A DNA stretch of 64,000 nt, taken from Spongospora subterranea f. sp. subterranea (lineage: Eukaryota; Endomyxa: Phytomyxea; Phytomyxea; Plasmodiophorida). This document shows, piece after piece, positions 1-10,872 of this stretch; the stretch's first letter is position 1, and each line of letters begins with the position of its first letter. The stretch is taken from assembly GCA_049724395.1 (NCBI GenBank), contig JAUGWO010000018.1, positions 1-64,000 on the forward strand, in the 5' to 3' direction. Both the position numbers and the translations under genes were made by a program. The notes below the pieces were generated by a model, which did no database searches, was not told the DNA's origin, and saw only the letters and a list, made by a program, of their open reading frames with translations.

Positions 1-1463
1 TTCGAAAACATTCGTTGTGACGTGTTTCTGTCTGTCGTCTTTTTTGATATTACTCCACCACTTCCATGTCGTACTATCCCGCTCTCGTTTGGCTTTTCTG
101 TTTTCGTTTGTACTTCGACTGGTTTCGATTCGGTGTCCTTTGGATCGGCAACTTCGGAATCGACGCCGCAATCAACGTCGGCTGGTTTGATTGATGGTTT
201 TGTACATTTGGCCCCGTGAACAGGAGATGAAGGTCGCGAACGTGTCCACATCTGTGGTCTAAACGTGCACACCAACTGTTCCTCCCGCCTCTGTTTCTCT
301 CTCCATTGTTCGGCCACTTTCTCTAGCCGCTTCTCCCGCTTCTTCCCCGCCGACAATAGGCGACGGAACACCTCGGTTTGATCGCTCCCCGATACGGCGC
401 TCATCGCCACCACTTCCTGATGATAAAACGAGTAAATCGCTTTCTGATCTGGGTATTTTTCCGTTTCCCATGAGCTCAGAAAATGGGAGTCGGGTCCAAG
501 CGGCGTCGACCAGATTCGTCCAGCTTTTACATCGAATAAACCGGACCCATTTGTCGACGGCGATCTCGATCTGGTTCTGGAACCCAAATCTGGATGCGGT
601 GGCGATCTCTCGATGATCTTCTCTCGACATTGACGCCTTAGCTGCTCTCGCCCTAATTTATTGAAGTGTTGGTGGTAATCGCCATCGTTGGGATCCGGTT
701 TGATGATGAAATGGCGCGGTTGTTCTCCTTCGGCCGATACCCAACGGGTCAGGTCTTCGAACCCGAGTTCGCCGCCTTCACCTTCCAACTTGTTTGAGGA
801 TAGCGCTATGATATTGAACTCGCAATTGTTTTTTTGATCCAAAATTCGCAAACCTTCACCGTCCTTATCATGATTGGCAGTATCAGTTAGATTCAGACGA
901 AGATTCTCATCGTCATCTTCATCGAAATCCTCCGGTTTCGGTGGTGAAAACAAGTCGCCACCCATTTCGTCCTCCGATGTTGCATTCGCCTGTTCAGTAC
1001 TTATGTGGCCAATCCTGTTTCCATTCACGTCTGTCGCCTTAGAACTATCTGGCGCTGTTCCATAACGAGCGATAAAATCCACCAATGCGTTTGATTCTGT
1101 GCTAGATTCTCTAGGTCTTTCATTGAGATTTGGGGGTCCTGTTGTCTCTGCCCTAATGGCGCTATTCCTATTGATAACCTCTACCGGTTCTAACGGATCA
1201 TCATCGTTAACCATAGCTAGGGCGTTAACACTTCTGGCGAACGAGATCATTTCGTCCCCAACGCCCTTCTTTTCATTCATTCGAGCGCCCACTCGTGTTG
1301 CCCCTTCCGGTTCTCTCAAATAATCTTCTCCTCTATTTATTCGTACTGAAAACGATCCGAATGAACCCCCAATCCTAGATAGGTTCAGCGCAGGTTGATT
1401 GATCGCTCGGCAGTCAACAGAATTAGACCGAATACAGGGCGGTTGAGCTGACGACAATCCCAT
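1..1463 (-). CDS. Acidic/charged protein, partial (runs off left edge)
   Basis: One minus-strand frame stays open from about 1560 to base 1, so the 3' end lies outside the window. The first plausible ATG is at 1463, with a later one at 1280. Starting at 1463 overlaps the end of the upstream rraA-like gene by about 40 nt, so 1280 may be the real start. The product is hydrophilic, with an Asp/Glu-rich stretch (EDFDEDDDEN), a segment rich in Lys, Glu and Gln (KKREKRLEKVAEQWREK) and, just after it, the motif CTFRPQ. CTFxP motifs are common in ciliary and centrosomal proteins of protists, so a cytoskeletal role is possible but only inferred. The tail shown is Ser/Thr/Lys-rich. I recognise no catalytic domain. 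The reading is strengthened by the coding texture and the absence of stops over roughly 480 codons. Confidence 0.7.
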   Translation of the reverse strand, partial: MGLSSAQPPCIRSNSVDCRAINQPALNLSRIGGSFGSFSVRINRGEDYLREPEGATRVGARMNEKKGVGDEMISFARSVNALAMVNDDDPLEPVEVINRNSAIRAETTGPPNLNERPRESSTESNALVDFIARYGTAPDSSKATDVNGNRIGHISTEQANATSEDEMGGDLFSPPKPEDFDEDDDENLRLNLTDTANHDKDGEGLRILDQKNNCEFNIIALSSNKLEGEGGELGFEDLTRWVSAEGEQPRHFIIKPDPNDGDYHQHFNKLGREQLRRQCREKIIERSPPHPDLGSRTRSRSPSTNGSGLFDVKAGRIWSTPLGPDSHFLSSWETEKYPDQKAIYSFYHQEVVAMSAVSGSDQTEVFRRLLSAGKKREKRLEKVAEQWREKQRREEQLVCTFRPQMWTRSRPSSPVHGAKCTKPSIKPADVDCGVDSEVADPKDTESKPVEVQTKTEKPNESGIVRHGSGGVISKKTTDRNTSQRMFS

Positions 1464-2022
1464 CACTATCAGAATATATATAATGACCTGGCTGGAATTG
1501 AGTCCCCAGAAAGCGCAACACCACGTCGCGTTGCCCGATATTGTTCTTGTCTGTCTTAATTGGAACTGTGCCTAGCGCTTTCACCCCGATGTCAACACTA
1601 TCGATGATGGCGCTATCTCTCACATACCCATAAATTACAATCCCGCTCCATCCACTATATACAAATGAGCGATTAGATCGGATTGGGAAATGGTGAATCG
1701 AGTCGATACCGACTTGAAGCTGGCTGTTCGGGCCAGGTCATCTCCAAGAAGGGATCGTCTAGAAGATCCACCACCGTCAACGACTAACACTTGCCCATGG
1801 CCTTCCTCATTCACCGCTTTCTTCACGAACGAGTTATCTTCATGGCACTTCACTGTTGAAACTGATCGGATTTCATTAGTAAATAGTTGGTTGATCGGCG
1901 ATCACATTACTTCGCCCATGAAAGCTCTTCCTCAGACCAAACGATCGGAATGCGATCGAGGCGTCGACAACATGAATCATGTTTGGGTGATTATCACAGA
2001 GATCAGCTGTCGCCATATTCAT
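1423..2022 (-). CDS. RraA-like protein / 4-hydroxy-4-methyl-2-oxoglutarate aldolase
   Basis: Three exons (2022-1911, 1861-1714, 1654-1423) give about 163 residues, the normal RraA length. Introns are 49 and 59 nt. The first contains TACTAAT, a good branch site. Exon 1 has the family start [12 protein letters not shown] and the FRSFG..xxFHG segment. Exon 2 has VKCHEDNS and [16 protein letters not shown], the region that forms the metal/substrate pocket. Exon 3 has [28 protein letters not shown] and the closing DGIVVS. RraA-fold enzymes split 4-hydroxy-4-methyl-2-oxoglutarate or decarboxylate oxaloacetate to pyruvate. The bacterial name (RNase E regulator) does not imply that role here. The active-site [12 protein letters not shown] and VRD residues are present, so an active enzyme is likely. 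The next ATG downstream of 2022 is at 2016. Confidence 0.88.
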
Positions 2023-2212
2023 AACAGGATTCAGATATCCTTTATATCCCCTTAAAACGGTGATTGGTAAAGGATACGGGCAAAAGGCCGTTCCCGCCAC
2101 ACCCAATTAAGTGAAGCCAATTCAGGTTTCCCGCAATTGGTTCAACTCCGTTTCAATACAACGACAACATTCGTATATCATAACAGTTTGAACCAACTGC
2201 GGGAAACCTCAG

Positions 2213-3282
2213 CCTGAATCAGTTGTAATCATGAAGCCCGGAAAAAATGCTGATGGTTATTGGACTAATTCTGATCTGGTGAAACAACTCGAGAACGTCA
2301 TCTTGATTTTCAAAATTTTACATCCTGGCTGCGATGCGTTGTTTCTGTTTAATAACTCGCAGATCATCGTGCTCTTCCTCCTAATGCGCTGAACGCGAAA
2401 GTTTTACCAATCAAGGACGATGGCAAACATGTCAAGCCGCAACGTGATGGGTGGTTGTCTTGCAAACGGGGATAGACAAACCCAGTCCATGATCACGTCA
2501 GAGGGCAAGGCAAAGGGTCTACCTAAAATTCTGACTGAACGTGGTCTGTCAGATATTACTCTATCTCGACAAGCAACCCATGGAGTTGTTGCAAAAGCAA
2601 CCCGATTTCCAGGAACAAAATTGTTGATTACAAGAAGTAGTTTTTTAAGAATGATGGATTTTTATTAGACTTTATCCCAAATTCCATTGCGAATTTAACG
2701 TCATCGAGATGTACTGGGCGGCGTGCAAATTTTTCACCAGAAGGAACTGTACATATTCGTTCAATTTGCACGCCGCCCAGTACATCTCGATGAAGTTGAA
2801 TTCGCAATGGAATTTGGGATAAAAGTCTAATAAAAATCCATCATTCTTAAAAAACTACTTCTTGTAATCAACAATTTTGTTCCTGGAAATCGGGTTGCTT
2901 TTGCAACAACTCCATGGGTTGCTTGTCGAGATAGAGTAATATCTGACAGACCACGTTCAGTCAGAATTTTAGGTAGACCCTTTGCCTTGCCCTCTGACGT
3001 GATCATGGACTGGGTTTGTCTATCCCCGTTTGCAAGAAACCACCCATCACGTTGCGGCTTGACATGTTTGCCATCGTCCTTGATTGGTAAAACTTTCGCG
3101 TTCAGCGCATTAGGAGGAAGAGCACGATGATCTGCGAGTTATTAAACAGAAACAACGCATCGCAGCCAGGATGTAAAATTTTGAAAATCAAGATGACGTT
3201 CTCGAGTTGTTTCACCAGATCAGAATTAGTCCAATAACCATCAGCATTCTTTCCGGGCTTCATGATTACAACTGATTCAGGG
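2213..3282. repeat. Large inverted repeat, about 518-bp arms, 33-nt spacer
   Basis: Bases 2213-2730 are the near-perfect reverse complement of 2764-3282. The arms begin and end with cctgaatcagttgtaatcat and meet around 2731-2763. Both arms encode the same transposase C-terminal segment (for example KPGKNADGYWTNSDL). The right arm is continuous with the rest of the minus-strand transposase; the left arm is the extra, flipped copy. Identity looks above 95%, so the duplication is young compared with the decay of the gene or has been kept alike by conversion. Confidence 0.93.
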
Positions 3283-5039
3283 TGGGGATGTTGAACTTGC
3301 TGCGAAGGTGACAATTTTAAAAGACCATGGATGGCATTCGCACAGGAATTCAGACACCATGATGCTGCGTCCTTCACCTTTGGGTCGCAATGGCCGATTA
3401 TCTTCGCTCATCCAAATGGTTGTCTTTCCGTCATCTGAGCTGAAACACGATTCATCGTGGGTAACCAGAACCAATCTTCGATTCCCGTCGCCTAAGTTTG
3501 GCGCGATTGCCCTCAGAACATCGACGTCTTTGTCCAACACATCAACGTATTTCGTCATTCGTTCTTCATAGTTTAACTTCCGATTTAAGAATAACTCTCG
3601 ATATAATATGACATCACCTCGTTCGTGGCCATCAACGTATGTCCCCTTTTTGAAAACACCATATCTTAAGTCAAGAACGTGAAGCCAACGCTTTGCAGTC
3701 GATTCTGAAACTAAAATAGGTGAGGGCAGTCCGACCTTGCTGTGTAGTTGATTGGCAATCCATTGTGAAAAACTGTGACACGTGACTGAATCATGGATTT
3801 GGCATTTTAACCAGATTCGGCATTCGCGAGCGATATCTTCATCATGGATGAGAGATCTGCTTTTCACGTGACATCCTTGACGATGTTTAGGCAATTCTTT
3901 GTGAAGAAGAAAATGCTCTGCCCATTTCCGAAATAGTTCGAGAATGATTGATTTCACTTCTTGTGGGAAAAAGATTAGCCGCAACAGTCCTGGATGCAGC
4001 GACCATATTGACTGACGACTGTAAAAGCGTGAAATATTGTTCAAGAGCAATGTTTCTGATGAAGTCGTATTTTGATACGCCCTCCATTTGTTTTTCAGCA
4101 GTGCTGCTCGCTGTCACCCTGGTGTAGTTTTCCAATGATTCCAAGTGCAGCATCAACAAAAATGGCCATTGCACCATGATCGATGTCTGCTGCGTTTAAG
4201 GGTCGGGAATCCACAGGCGTTTCAACTTTGAAAAAAAAATCAGTGATCTTTGAGTTCTCGACAGCAGACTTCAATTTGGCTTTCTCGCGATTTTGATTTC
4301 GCCATGTTGTCGTTCTACTATTGCCAGAATACCCACAGCGCAGGTGCGAACCAGCGCCTTTTTTTCCAAGTCAAAAACGACGGATTGACTGTCGAAAATT
4401 CAACTTCATCAATTGCGTTATCACTGCAAAAGTAAATACTCCCTCCGTTCAACAATGATACCGTAATCCGGTTCACGGAGTTTCTAAAACTTGATGCCAA
4501 TTTTTTTAAGTATTTCCCAATAGAGTGTAGAATGGCATAGAGTGCTCCTTGTGCTGTCCGTGTATATAAGTTTCCTCTATTCTAAATCTTCTGGGGGCTG
4601 CGCAATATAAGTTAGAAATGTATGGTTTTCAAAAAGCGCGGGCGATTTGACGCCAGTGTGTCATTTCAATATTTACCGCTCCCATTACCATGCCAGGAGA
4701 CGCCCAACCACCAAACCTTTCCAACGGTACAGTACCGGACACCTTAACTCTCCAACTTTGCCACTACAGGCTACGGAGTATCTGATAACGTTTACGTTCA
4801 GGAACAAACTCGGATTACAACTGAATGAATCGATTGCATTTGCAATTTTAAGAAGGGTGATTGAACTAGAAAATTTGAATTCTAATTATTGACTGACTTA
4901 TGGGCACTCAAACTATCGACTTTTTCAAGTATTTGAAACATTAAATATAGGTGAAAAACAGTTTTGTCCATAGATACACTTAGAGAAATGCGTGCGCACA
5001 TATTTTCGCAAAACAATGTTGCGACTTACGGACCAGTAA

Positions 5040-5690
5040 ACTGCGTCAAGGGCAATCATTCAGGAAGGAACCCAACCAGAACAAGAAGAATCTGCCAACC
5101 ATCATGCATTTGCTTCTGATGCTTTGGTAGCAAGCCGCTTAAACCTGAGCGATGGCGGAAAGAACGTAAAATTTACGAGGCCAGGATGGTACATTTTAGA
5201 CTGTGTGAAAGTTGAGCGTGGTGGTGAACGAAGAAGGGCAGCAGAAAGGCTGCAGAACAATTTTACAGGAGCGCGGTTTGTGGCCTTTAAGCGGTTTATC
5301 GTTGAAAAACGCCAGGAACCTGTTAGGACAGCAACCAGACTTTCAGGAGCAACAAGAATGGCTCATCGAAACCGTTACTTCCGACCCAGATTTCATTGTG
5401 AATTCAACCACATTGAGATGTATTGGGGACACGTGAAAAGGTATTTGAGACAATACTGCAACTATTCATACAAAGGTCTGGAAGAGATGTTGCCAGAGGC
5501 GTTCGCCTCAGTTTCAAAAGCCACAATCAGGCGACACGCTCGCAAGTGCTTTCGATATATGGACGCGTACTCGCCGTTTTTCATCGAGTACTACTCGATG
5601 AAAAACGGCCAATATCTTAGCATGAAGCAGGTGGAATTCGCTGTGCGAATTACGTCGACATCGATCTGTACCTAACTCTATCTTTTCAGA
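5040..5690 (+). pseudogene. DDE transposase relic inside the TIR element
   Basis: Plus-strand fragments in at least two frames include SDALVASRLNLSDGGKN, QQPDFQEQQEWLIETV, FHCEFNHIEMYWG and RRHARKCFRYMDAY. These are the C-terminal half motifs of the same DDE family as element A. The reading frame switches between the QEWLIE and FHCEFN blocks, so the gene is dead. Shortly after MDAY the sequence folds into a perfect hairpin (5574-5608). A partial copy of the HRNRY...FHC block recurs in inverted orientation at about 5715-5830. Confidence 0.75.
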
Positions 5691-5980
5691 ATTATAAAAA
5701 TGTTTTCATCGCCTCTGGCACTTTGCTCACTGATTTGGATGAATTTGCAATGAAATCTTGGGAGAAATTCAATCAGAAAAGGCTGGGTCAGATAACGGTT
5801 TCGGTGAGCAATTCTTTCCATTAGTAGAAGGTTTTCCATGCGACATTCGCTCTTTGATGTGGCTGATAACAACAGCATATTCGACGAAGGATGGTTTCGC
5901 AACGGAATTGGTTGCGAAACCATCCTTCGTCGATCGTCGATGACTGCGCCCATCGCCTACCAAAAAGCAGTTCGACGGTA

Positions 5981-6509
5981 AGATCGGTATCTGGCCTTTC
6001 GTTGTTCAGGAGCCCGCGAAACGAAATTCGAAGAATCGCGGAAAAGGCAACATGTCACAAAGCCAATTGAAGTCACCAGGCCAGTATACGTGAAATTGAA
6101 TCACAGAGAATGTGTGGAGGCCCCAAGAAGCATCGACGAGCTTATTTCAGCAGTACAAAAGTCTTTCGACGACATGCCACCTGAAAAGCTGGGCAATGTC
6201 TTCTTTCTTTACAGAAAGCGATGGAATGTGCAATGAGAGTCGAGGGTGGAAATAACTATGCGGTTGCCCATATTGGAAAAGACAAGTTACGGTCACAAAA
6301 TGCTCTTCCAGTTTCCATAATATGTGATCCAGACGCAATTGACAAGGCGAGAGATTTTTCTAAATTCGTAATACAATAGGGTCGTCCGGTGTTGAATTTT
6401 GATTTGCATGCCCTTTACTTCCAATAGGCCTGACCATGGTGCCTTTTTTTGCGATTTTTCAAAGTTCGTTTCGCCGGCTCCTGGACAACGAAAGGCCAGA
6501 TACCGATCT
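5981..6509. mobile_element. Small TIR element (MITE-like), third nesting level
   Basis: About 70-bp imperfect inverted repeats start agatcggtatctggcctttc and end with the reverse complement. TA lies immediately outside each end (5979-5980 and 6510-6511). The arms are about 85% alike by eye. The 529-bp unit sits inside the 4439-6599 element. Its middle contains no domain I recognise. It looks like a non-autonomous Tc1/mariner derivative. Confidence 0.7.
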
Positions 6510-6805
6510 TACACCTATTACTGTATAGGAATCGGACTACGGTATCATTGTTGAACAAAAAAATCCGCGAATCGGTCTATCATTGTTGAACGGAGGGAGT
6601 ATAAAGAATCGTCTTTATCATTATCTGAAACTACAAGTTCTTTGTCAGGAATGGTCAATGTCTTTTGTCGTTTAGATTCCCTTGCTTGCTGAAGCTGCTT
6701 ATGGCGACGATTACTGGGAGGCATGAAGCAGTCAAAAATGTTAAGACGCGTTGCCGAAAGACGAGAGTCCGATACACAAGGGGTCCTCGAACCGGGCGCA
6801 CGCAT

Positions 6806-8138
6806 TTATAAACTGCGTGACAATATAATCAAAATATGCGTACGCACTAAAATACTGCGTTCACGCACAATTTGTGAAGTTTAATATTTGACCATACATG
6901 TTTCAAATTTTTCATCTTCCATACAACTTTGATGGCTCACTAGTCAGTCAATATTTGGAACTAGTAGAGAATTGTTCTGTATTGCTTTTTGTTTCGACGA
7001 GATCTGTCGAATTACAGAGCGTTTGTTGGAATCTAAGAAAGTTTGAACTGAGTTGAAGATATCAAACTCCGTGACGCCCTCTCAATGGTGTTGAGTTAAG
7101 GTGACTGGGACTGTACCTCAATGCGTATTGTCGCACAATGGCCAATCTACCAAATCTGCCACCTATCAATTAGCCTGGTGGCCACAATAATTGCTGTGCG
7201 ATGTCTGGAAAACAGAGTTCGTAACTAAGCGCAACCCATTCTACAACCACATTGCGCAGCGTTTAGAAACAATGCGCCGATGAAAACGGCCTCAGAATTC
7301 CAGCGGGAAATGCTTTTGTCGATATGAGGATGAGGACTGTCATGGCCTTGCAGTATTTAAGGCTTGGGCGACGGCGCGGGCTTCGCAGACGATGGCGTTG
7401 TCTTCTTCCGGTGTCCATCTGCGGCCGAAAGCTTTCTCGTTGGCTGGACAACGACAGCAGAGACGGGGACGGAGTCGTCCATTCGGCCCATGTGGAAAAC
7501 TCGACGCACTTCAAGTAGAAAATTCCGTCCATCCAATTATTGCGACCCAAAACCGAGATGCGCAAAAATCCGACGACTCTGTACTTCAACCAGTCTCTGA
7601 ACCAGTGTAGCGCGGACCACAGAATTACAAATGTCATTTTGCTCATTCACTACACCATAATGAATTAGGTATGCCATTTTGGCCATTATTGGCAAAATAA
7701 GCCATTATGGCTATCAACCTTGCAGGTGCCGACTGTGTTGATTGCGACAACGCAACCTTTTTAAAATCCGGAATCATTTGCTACGTAGCTGTTCGTCATT
7801 TTTGCTTCTGGGTCCCGGAAAATCACCCAAATCCGACAAACATTTTCTTAAGTGCAACCACGTCGGCACTGGGGTGTTGCGCCATTGCCAGTCGCCCGAG
7901 ACTTCAGCTCAGCAAACTTCACTCACGCAAATCATCATAGATAGTATTGGTTGGTTGCGCCACGGCCACGCGGCAGTCGAGTCGCCCAAGATTTTGGTTC
8001 AGCAGCCCTTCACTCAGACTGTCTCAGAAACTTCGGCACCAGTGGCGAATGTCCGTGCGAACGGCACCAAGTCCGGACAAGTGTGGATTTGCTGACGAGG
8101 GAAATCATCACATCAAATTCGTTCACTCTCTATTCGTC
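6806..8138. other. Gene-poor stretch
   Basis: I see no convincing gene here. Short open frames on both strands lack domain signatures and conflict with each other. A degenerate tandem duplication of roughly 80-90 bp spans about 7868-8030: both copies contain ttgcgcca, gtcgccc and cttcactca in the same order. It lies just upstream of the secreted-protein gene and may include its promoter. Confidence 0.5.
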
Positions 8139-9192
8139 ATGAATTGCTCCGTTATTCTGATCACTGTCCTGACTATATTTGCTCTGTCCGAATCTCACAA
8201 CCAGCGCCAATCAGGTTCAGATTCGGTGCCACTCTCATTTTGTAAGCAGATCCATTCCGGACTCGGCAAGTTTGCTCATTTCATCTGCGAGTCGTGTAAA
8301 GAAAGGTTTCCGAAACTTTGACGGATGCATTCCGGTATCAAAGAAAAAAAGTCGTTTGGCCCTTGCAGATAAGGATAATCCAATCAAGGAATTTTCCAGT
8401 GGTGTTGATGTTTTTCCAGCCGTGACATCATTACTCAGTGCAACTGAGGAGAATCGAGTGAGTACTGGGGATATCTTAGACGAGGAAGAACGCCCTTGTG
8501 AATCACTAGCTGTTCATGAGCCATCCCCCGAACATGTTGTTCATGGCGTTGATGTTATTTCAACCGTCGTGTTACCCAGTACAAATGATGTTGAGTCCGA
8601 ATCTTTAGGTCCTAGCCAATCCGGTTCAGATACCCGCCCGCCACTAAAATTCAAGAAACGCATTTCCGCTGGACTCAACAAATTTGCCCATTCATCCTCG
8701 CGTCGTCTAAAGAAAGTATTTTCGAAATTTGGTGAATGCATTCCGGTTATGAAGGGTAAAACTCGCTCGGCCGGTGCAGCTAGGAACAATGAAATCAAGG
8801 AATTGTCTAGTGGCGTTGATTTTACTCCAACCGAGAAAATCCTCTTTCCAATTGATGAGAACGAGGAAGAGATCTGTTGCGAATCAGAAGCTGGTGATGC
8901 GCCATCCCCCCAAAATGTTATTCAGGATGACACAGAGATTGTTGATAAGAATATTGTTCACATCCATTGCCTTACACCTAATGTAGACGAGGATACTGCT
9001 GCTAACGCACAGGATGATGTGAGTGCACACGATCCTGTTGAGTCTTATTCTACTACTGCCAATGTACTCCATCTCGTTGACTCCAGGTCTGAAATAGACC
9101 CCTCATCTATGCCGAAACTATTCAAATTGCTCGCTATATTCTGGATTGTTACTGCATTGCATAAGTTGATCGGAAAATGGGCAATACACTGA
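8139..9192 (+). CDS. Secreted/membrane two-repeat protein with a +1 frame break
   Basis: An ATG at 8139 starts a clear signal peptide (MNCSVILITVLTIFALSES). The first frame ends at 8321. The protein continues in the +1 frame to 9192, ending with a hydrophobic segment (KLFKLLAIFWIVTALHKLI). The body has two diverged copies of a roughly 110-residue unit: SGSDSVPLSF...GLGKFAH...DGCIPV...IKEFSSGVDV...EPSPEHV, then SGSDTRPPLKF...GLNKFAH...GECIPV...IKELSSGVDF...APSPQNV. Comparing the two copies at DNA level places one extra base in copy 1 near 8281 (cattt against catt). The zero-frame stop is reached at CTT TGA. It may be a pseudogene, an assembly error or a frameshifted gene. The layout resembles a secreted effector-type protein, but I recognise no family. 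Confidence 0.7.
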
Positions 9193-9357
9193 ATACACTC
9201 CAAACGGTTAAATCCACTATTTCGTCAAATAATTTCTGTATTGTAGTATTGACAGAATAATATTCAAATGCTTGAACAGTGAGGGACGAAATGAGAGAAC
9301 GCTAATCAAACATGTATTATACAATAGACCAATGGATCGTGGGCTGAAATATGGAAG

Positions 9358-10702
9358 TCAATAAGGTATTGGATATAATGGATTAGCGGCAATAGCACAT
9401 TGTCCAGAATGTTGATCCTGATCGGTACGAGCCAATTTCATGAACCCTTCCTGGCCCCAATCTTCTCCCCAGCTGTTTTGAATCTTCCAGAATTGAGATT
9501 GAGTTGAGCTATCGACTCCATAACTATGATTACAGTAAACAATGGAATGGCGATGATAACGACGAGGACGAGTGATACCCGACAATCAACACTGAATGGC
9601 GTGGCGATGATGAACACGTCCCATCATATATTCCAGAGCTGTAGAACATGATACCGCGATCGCTAACTGCATCAATGGACGATATAACTGGGCGAGTAGC
9701 TACCGCCATCTATAGGATTTCATAAGATATATCAACAGGTTGTTTGGTCAAGGTTGATAACGACCTTGAGATCAGTCTGGTTATTGGGCAGAACATATGA
9801 GTATGATCGTATGTTGACCAGATTATCACAGACTTGGTCTTGACAGGACTCGGAATCACGACCTGTATAGGGATATGATGAGCTGGTGCAGATCCCGCCA
9901 TGCCCGATAATATAGCTATGGATATGGGGTAAATGGATGGCAATAGATGGGCGGTACATCGTTTACTCTAGCGATGATTTGGCCGACCCGCCATTGCAAC
10001 CATCATTGCCGAATGACCAACTGCAATCAATCAATTGCTGCTCCGATAGCGGTAGTAGCTCCCCGGTTGATATCGCTGATGCACTCTATCATGGCAAGTT
10101 CATGCTAATAGCCCATTTAGACTCATGAAATGATTCCTCACCTGAACCGCTGCGGATGTGGCGATTGCCCAGCTGGATCGGCATCGTCCCTGATCTAGCA
10201 CTGGGGATAGCGCCCCGATCTGTTGCCAATCAACCTGATCTGGGGTGATTGTGGTATAGGCCGAATCCGTCCTGGATGAATTGGTGACCGAGCCCGACAT
10301 CTTCAATAGGGATTAAGCAAAACAATCCATTGTGTGAACACGGGGTCGTTTCATAACCTGATCAGAAGCATTGCCCATTACCCATAACCGAAACTGATCA
10401 TGGGTCATATCCCCAAACTGGTTCATCATCATATCGTATGATCGTAATGGATTATCATTGTGCTGTTTGATAAAACCTGCATTATCCATAAACGTCGCTC
10501 TCCGAGCTTCCTCCTCTTGATCAGATGCATATTCCTAACACAGTTGAAAACTATCACCATAATGACAGTAATCAGCTCACTAAAGTACTTTGCTATATTT
10601 AGATAGGAATTCTTTGAAATCTCTATCGTCATCGGCGGCAACGTGGGAGATTGTCGCGATTCCAACAATAATCAGGCCCAGAAATAATCCAGTACACCCC
10701 AT
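9358..10702 (-). CDS. Papain-family (C1A) protease homologue with catalytic Cys replaced by Ser
   Basis: Seven exons join cleanly: 10702-10589, 10534-10358, 10306-10142, 10085-9967, 9915-9765, 9709-9579 and 9523-9358, with introns of about 51-56 nt. The product begins with a signal peptide ([20 protein letters not shown]), then an I29 propeptide ([24 protein letters not shown]). The mature domain has [19 protein letters not shown]. At the active site papain's QGxCGSCW is QGRCRSSW, so the nucleophile Cys25 is Ser (codon AGC). The oxyanion Gln, the His (HSVLIVGYG) and the Asn (QNSWGEDWG) remain, as do [10 protein letters not shown] and GCNGG. Ser-type papain homologues are known (Plasmodium SERA5, some silicateins) and are often inactive or altered. 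The frame is intact across all exons, which argues against a dead gene. Confidence 0.9.
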
Positions 10703-10872
10703 TGCTACTCCTTATTGCAATTCTTGAGAAAGCCACAGGTCGTGCGCCTACTCTCAATAATATCTGACAACCCCCCGTGTAGTGTGTCATCGATAATACC
10801 CTTCTGATCATATACCGAACCCACCAATAATGTCTAATCACTCTGCTACATTTATAAGATACCATAAGTACT

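Larger units (their letters stand above)
4439..6599. mobile_element. Mariner/Stowaway-like TIR element inserted in element A
   Basis: The left end reads ctccctccgttcaacaatga and the right end is its reverse complement (…gttgaacggagggag). TA dinucleotides flank both ends (4437-4438 and 6600-6601), the expected Tc1/mariner target duplication. The right end carries a second, slightly diverged copy of the inner terminal sequence near 6542-6572. The element is about 2.16 kb. It interrupts the N-terminal coding region of element A's transposase, whose halves lie outside both ends. Inside are a plus-strand DDE transposase relic (about 5040-5690) and a smaller TIR element (5981-6509). Confidence 0.82.
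2213..6805 (-). mobile_element. Decayed DDE-type DNA transposon (element A), with nested insertions
   Basis: Minus-strand fragments of one DDE transposase run from about 6722 (MPPSNRRHKQLQQARE) past a nested element (4439-6599) to 4437-3277 and on to 2764. The core holds HRQGCHVKSRSLIHDED, KKGTYVDGHERGD, THDESCFSSDDGK and RPKGEGRSIMVSEFLCE; then KPGKNADGYWTNSDL and FNNSQ follow. These motifs match a large eukaryotic IS630/Tc1-related (DDE_3-type) family common in early-diverging fungi and some protists, recalled from memory. The coding frame is broken by several stops and frameshifts, so the copy is dead. The C-terminal part exists twice, as the arms of a large inverted repeat at 2213-3282. 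No terminal repeats or target duplications were identified for the whole element. Confidence 0.8.

Noticed and set aside
22-1323. Short plus-strand frames at the left edge
   Set aside because: The minus strand is open over the whole stretch with clear protein-like composition; the plus frames are its shadows.
9358-10306. Protease as a pseudogene with frameshifts
   Set aside because: All apparent shifts disappear when seven short GT-AG introns are removed, leaving an unbroken papain-family protein.
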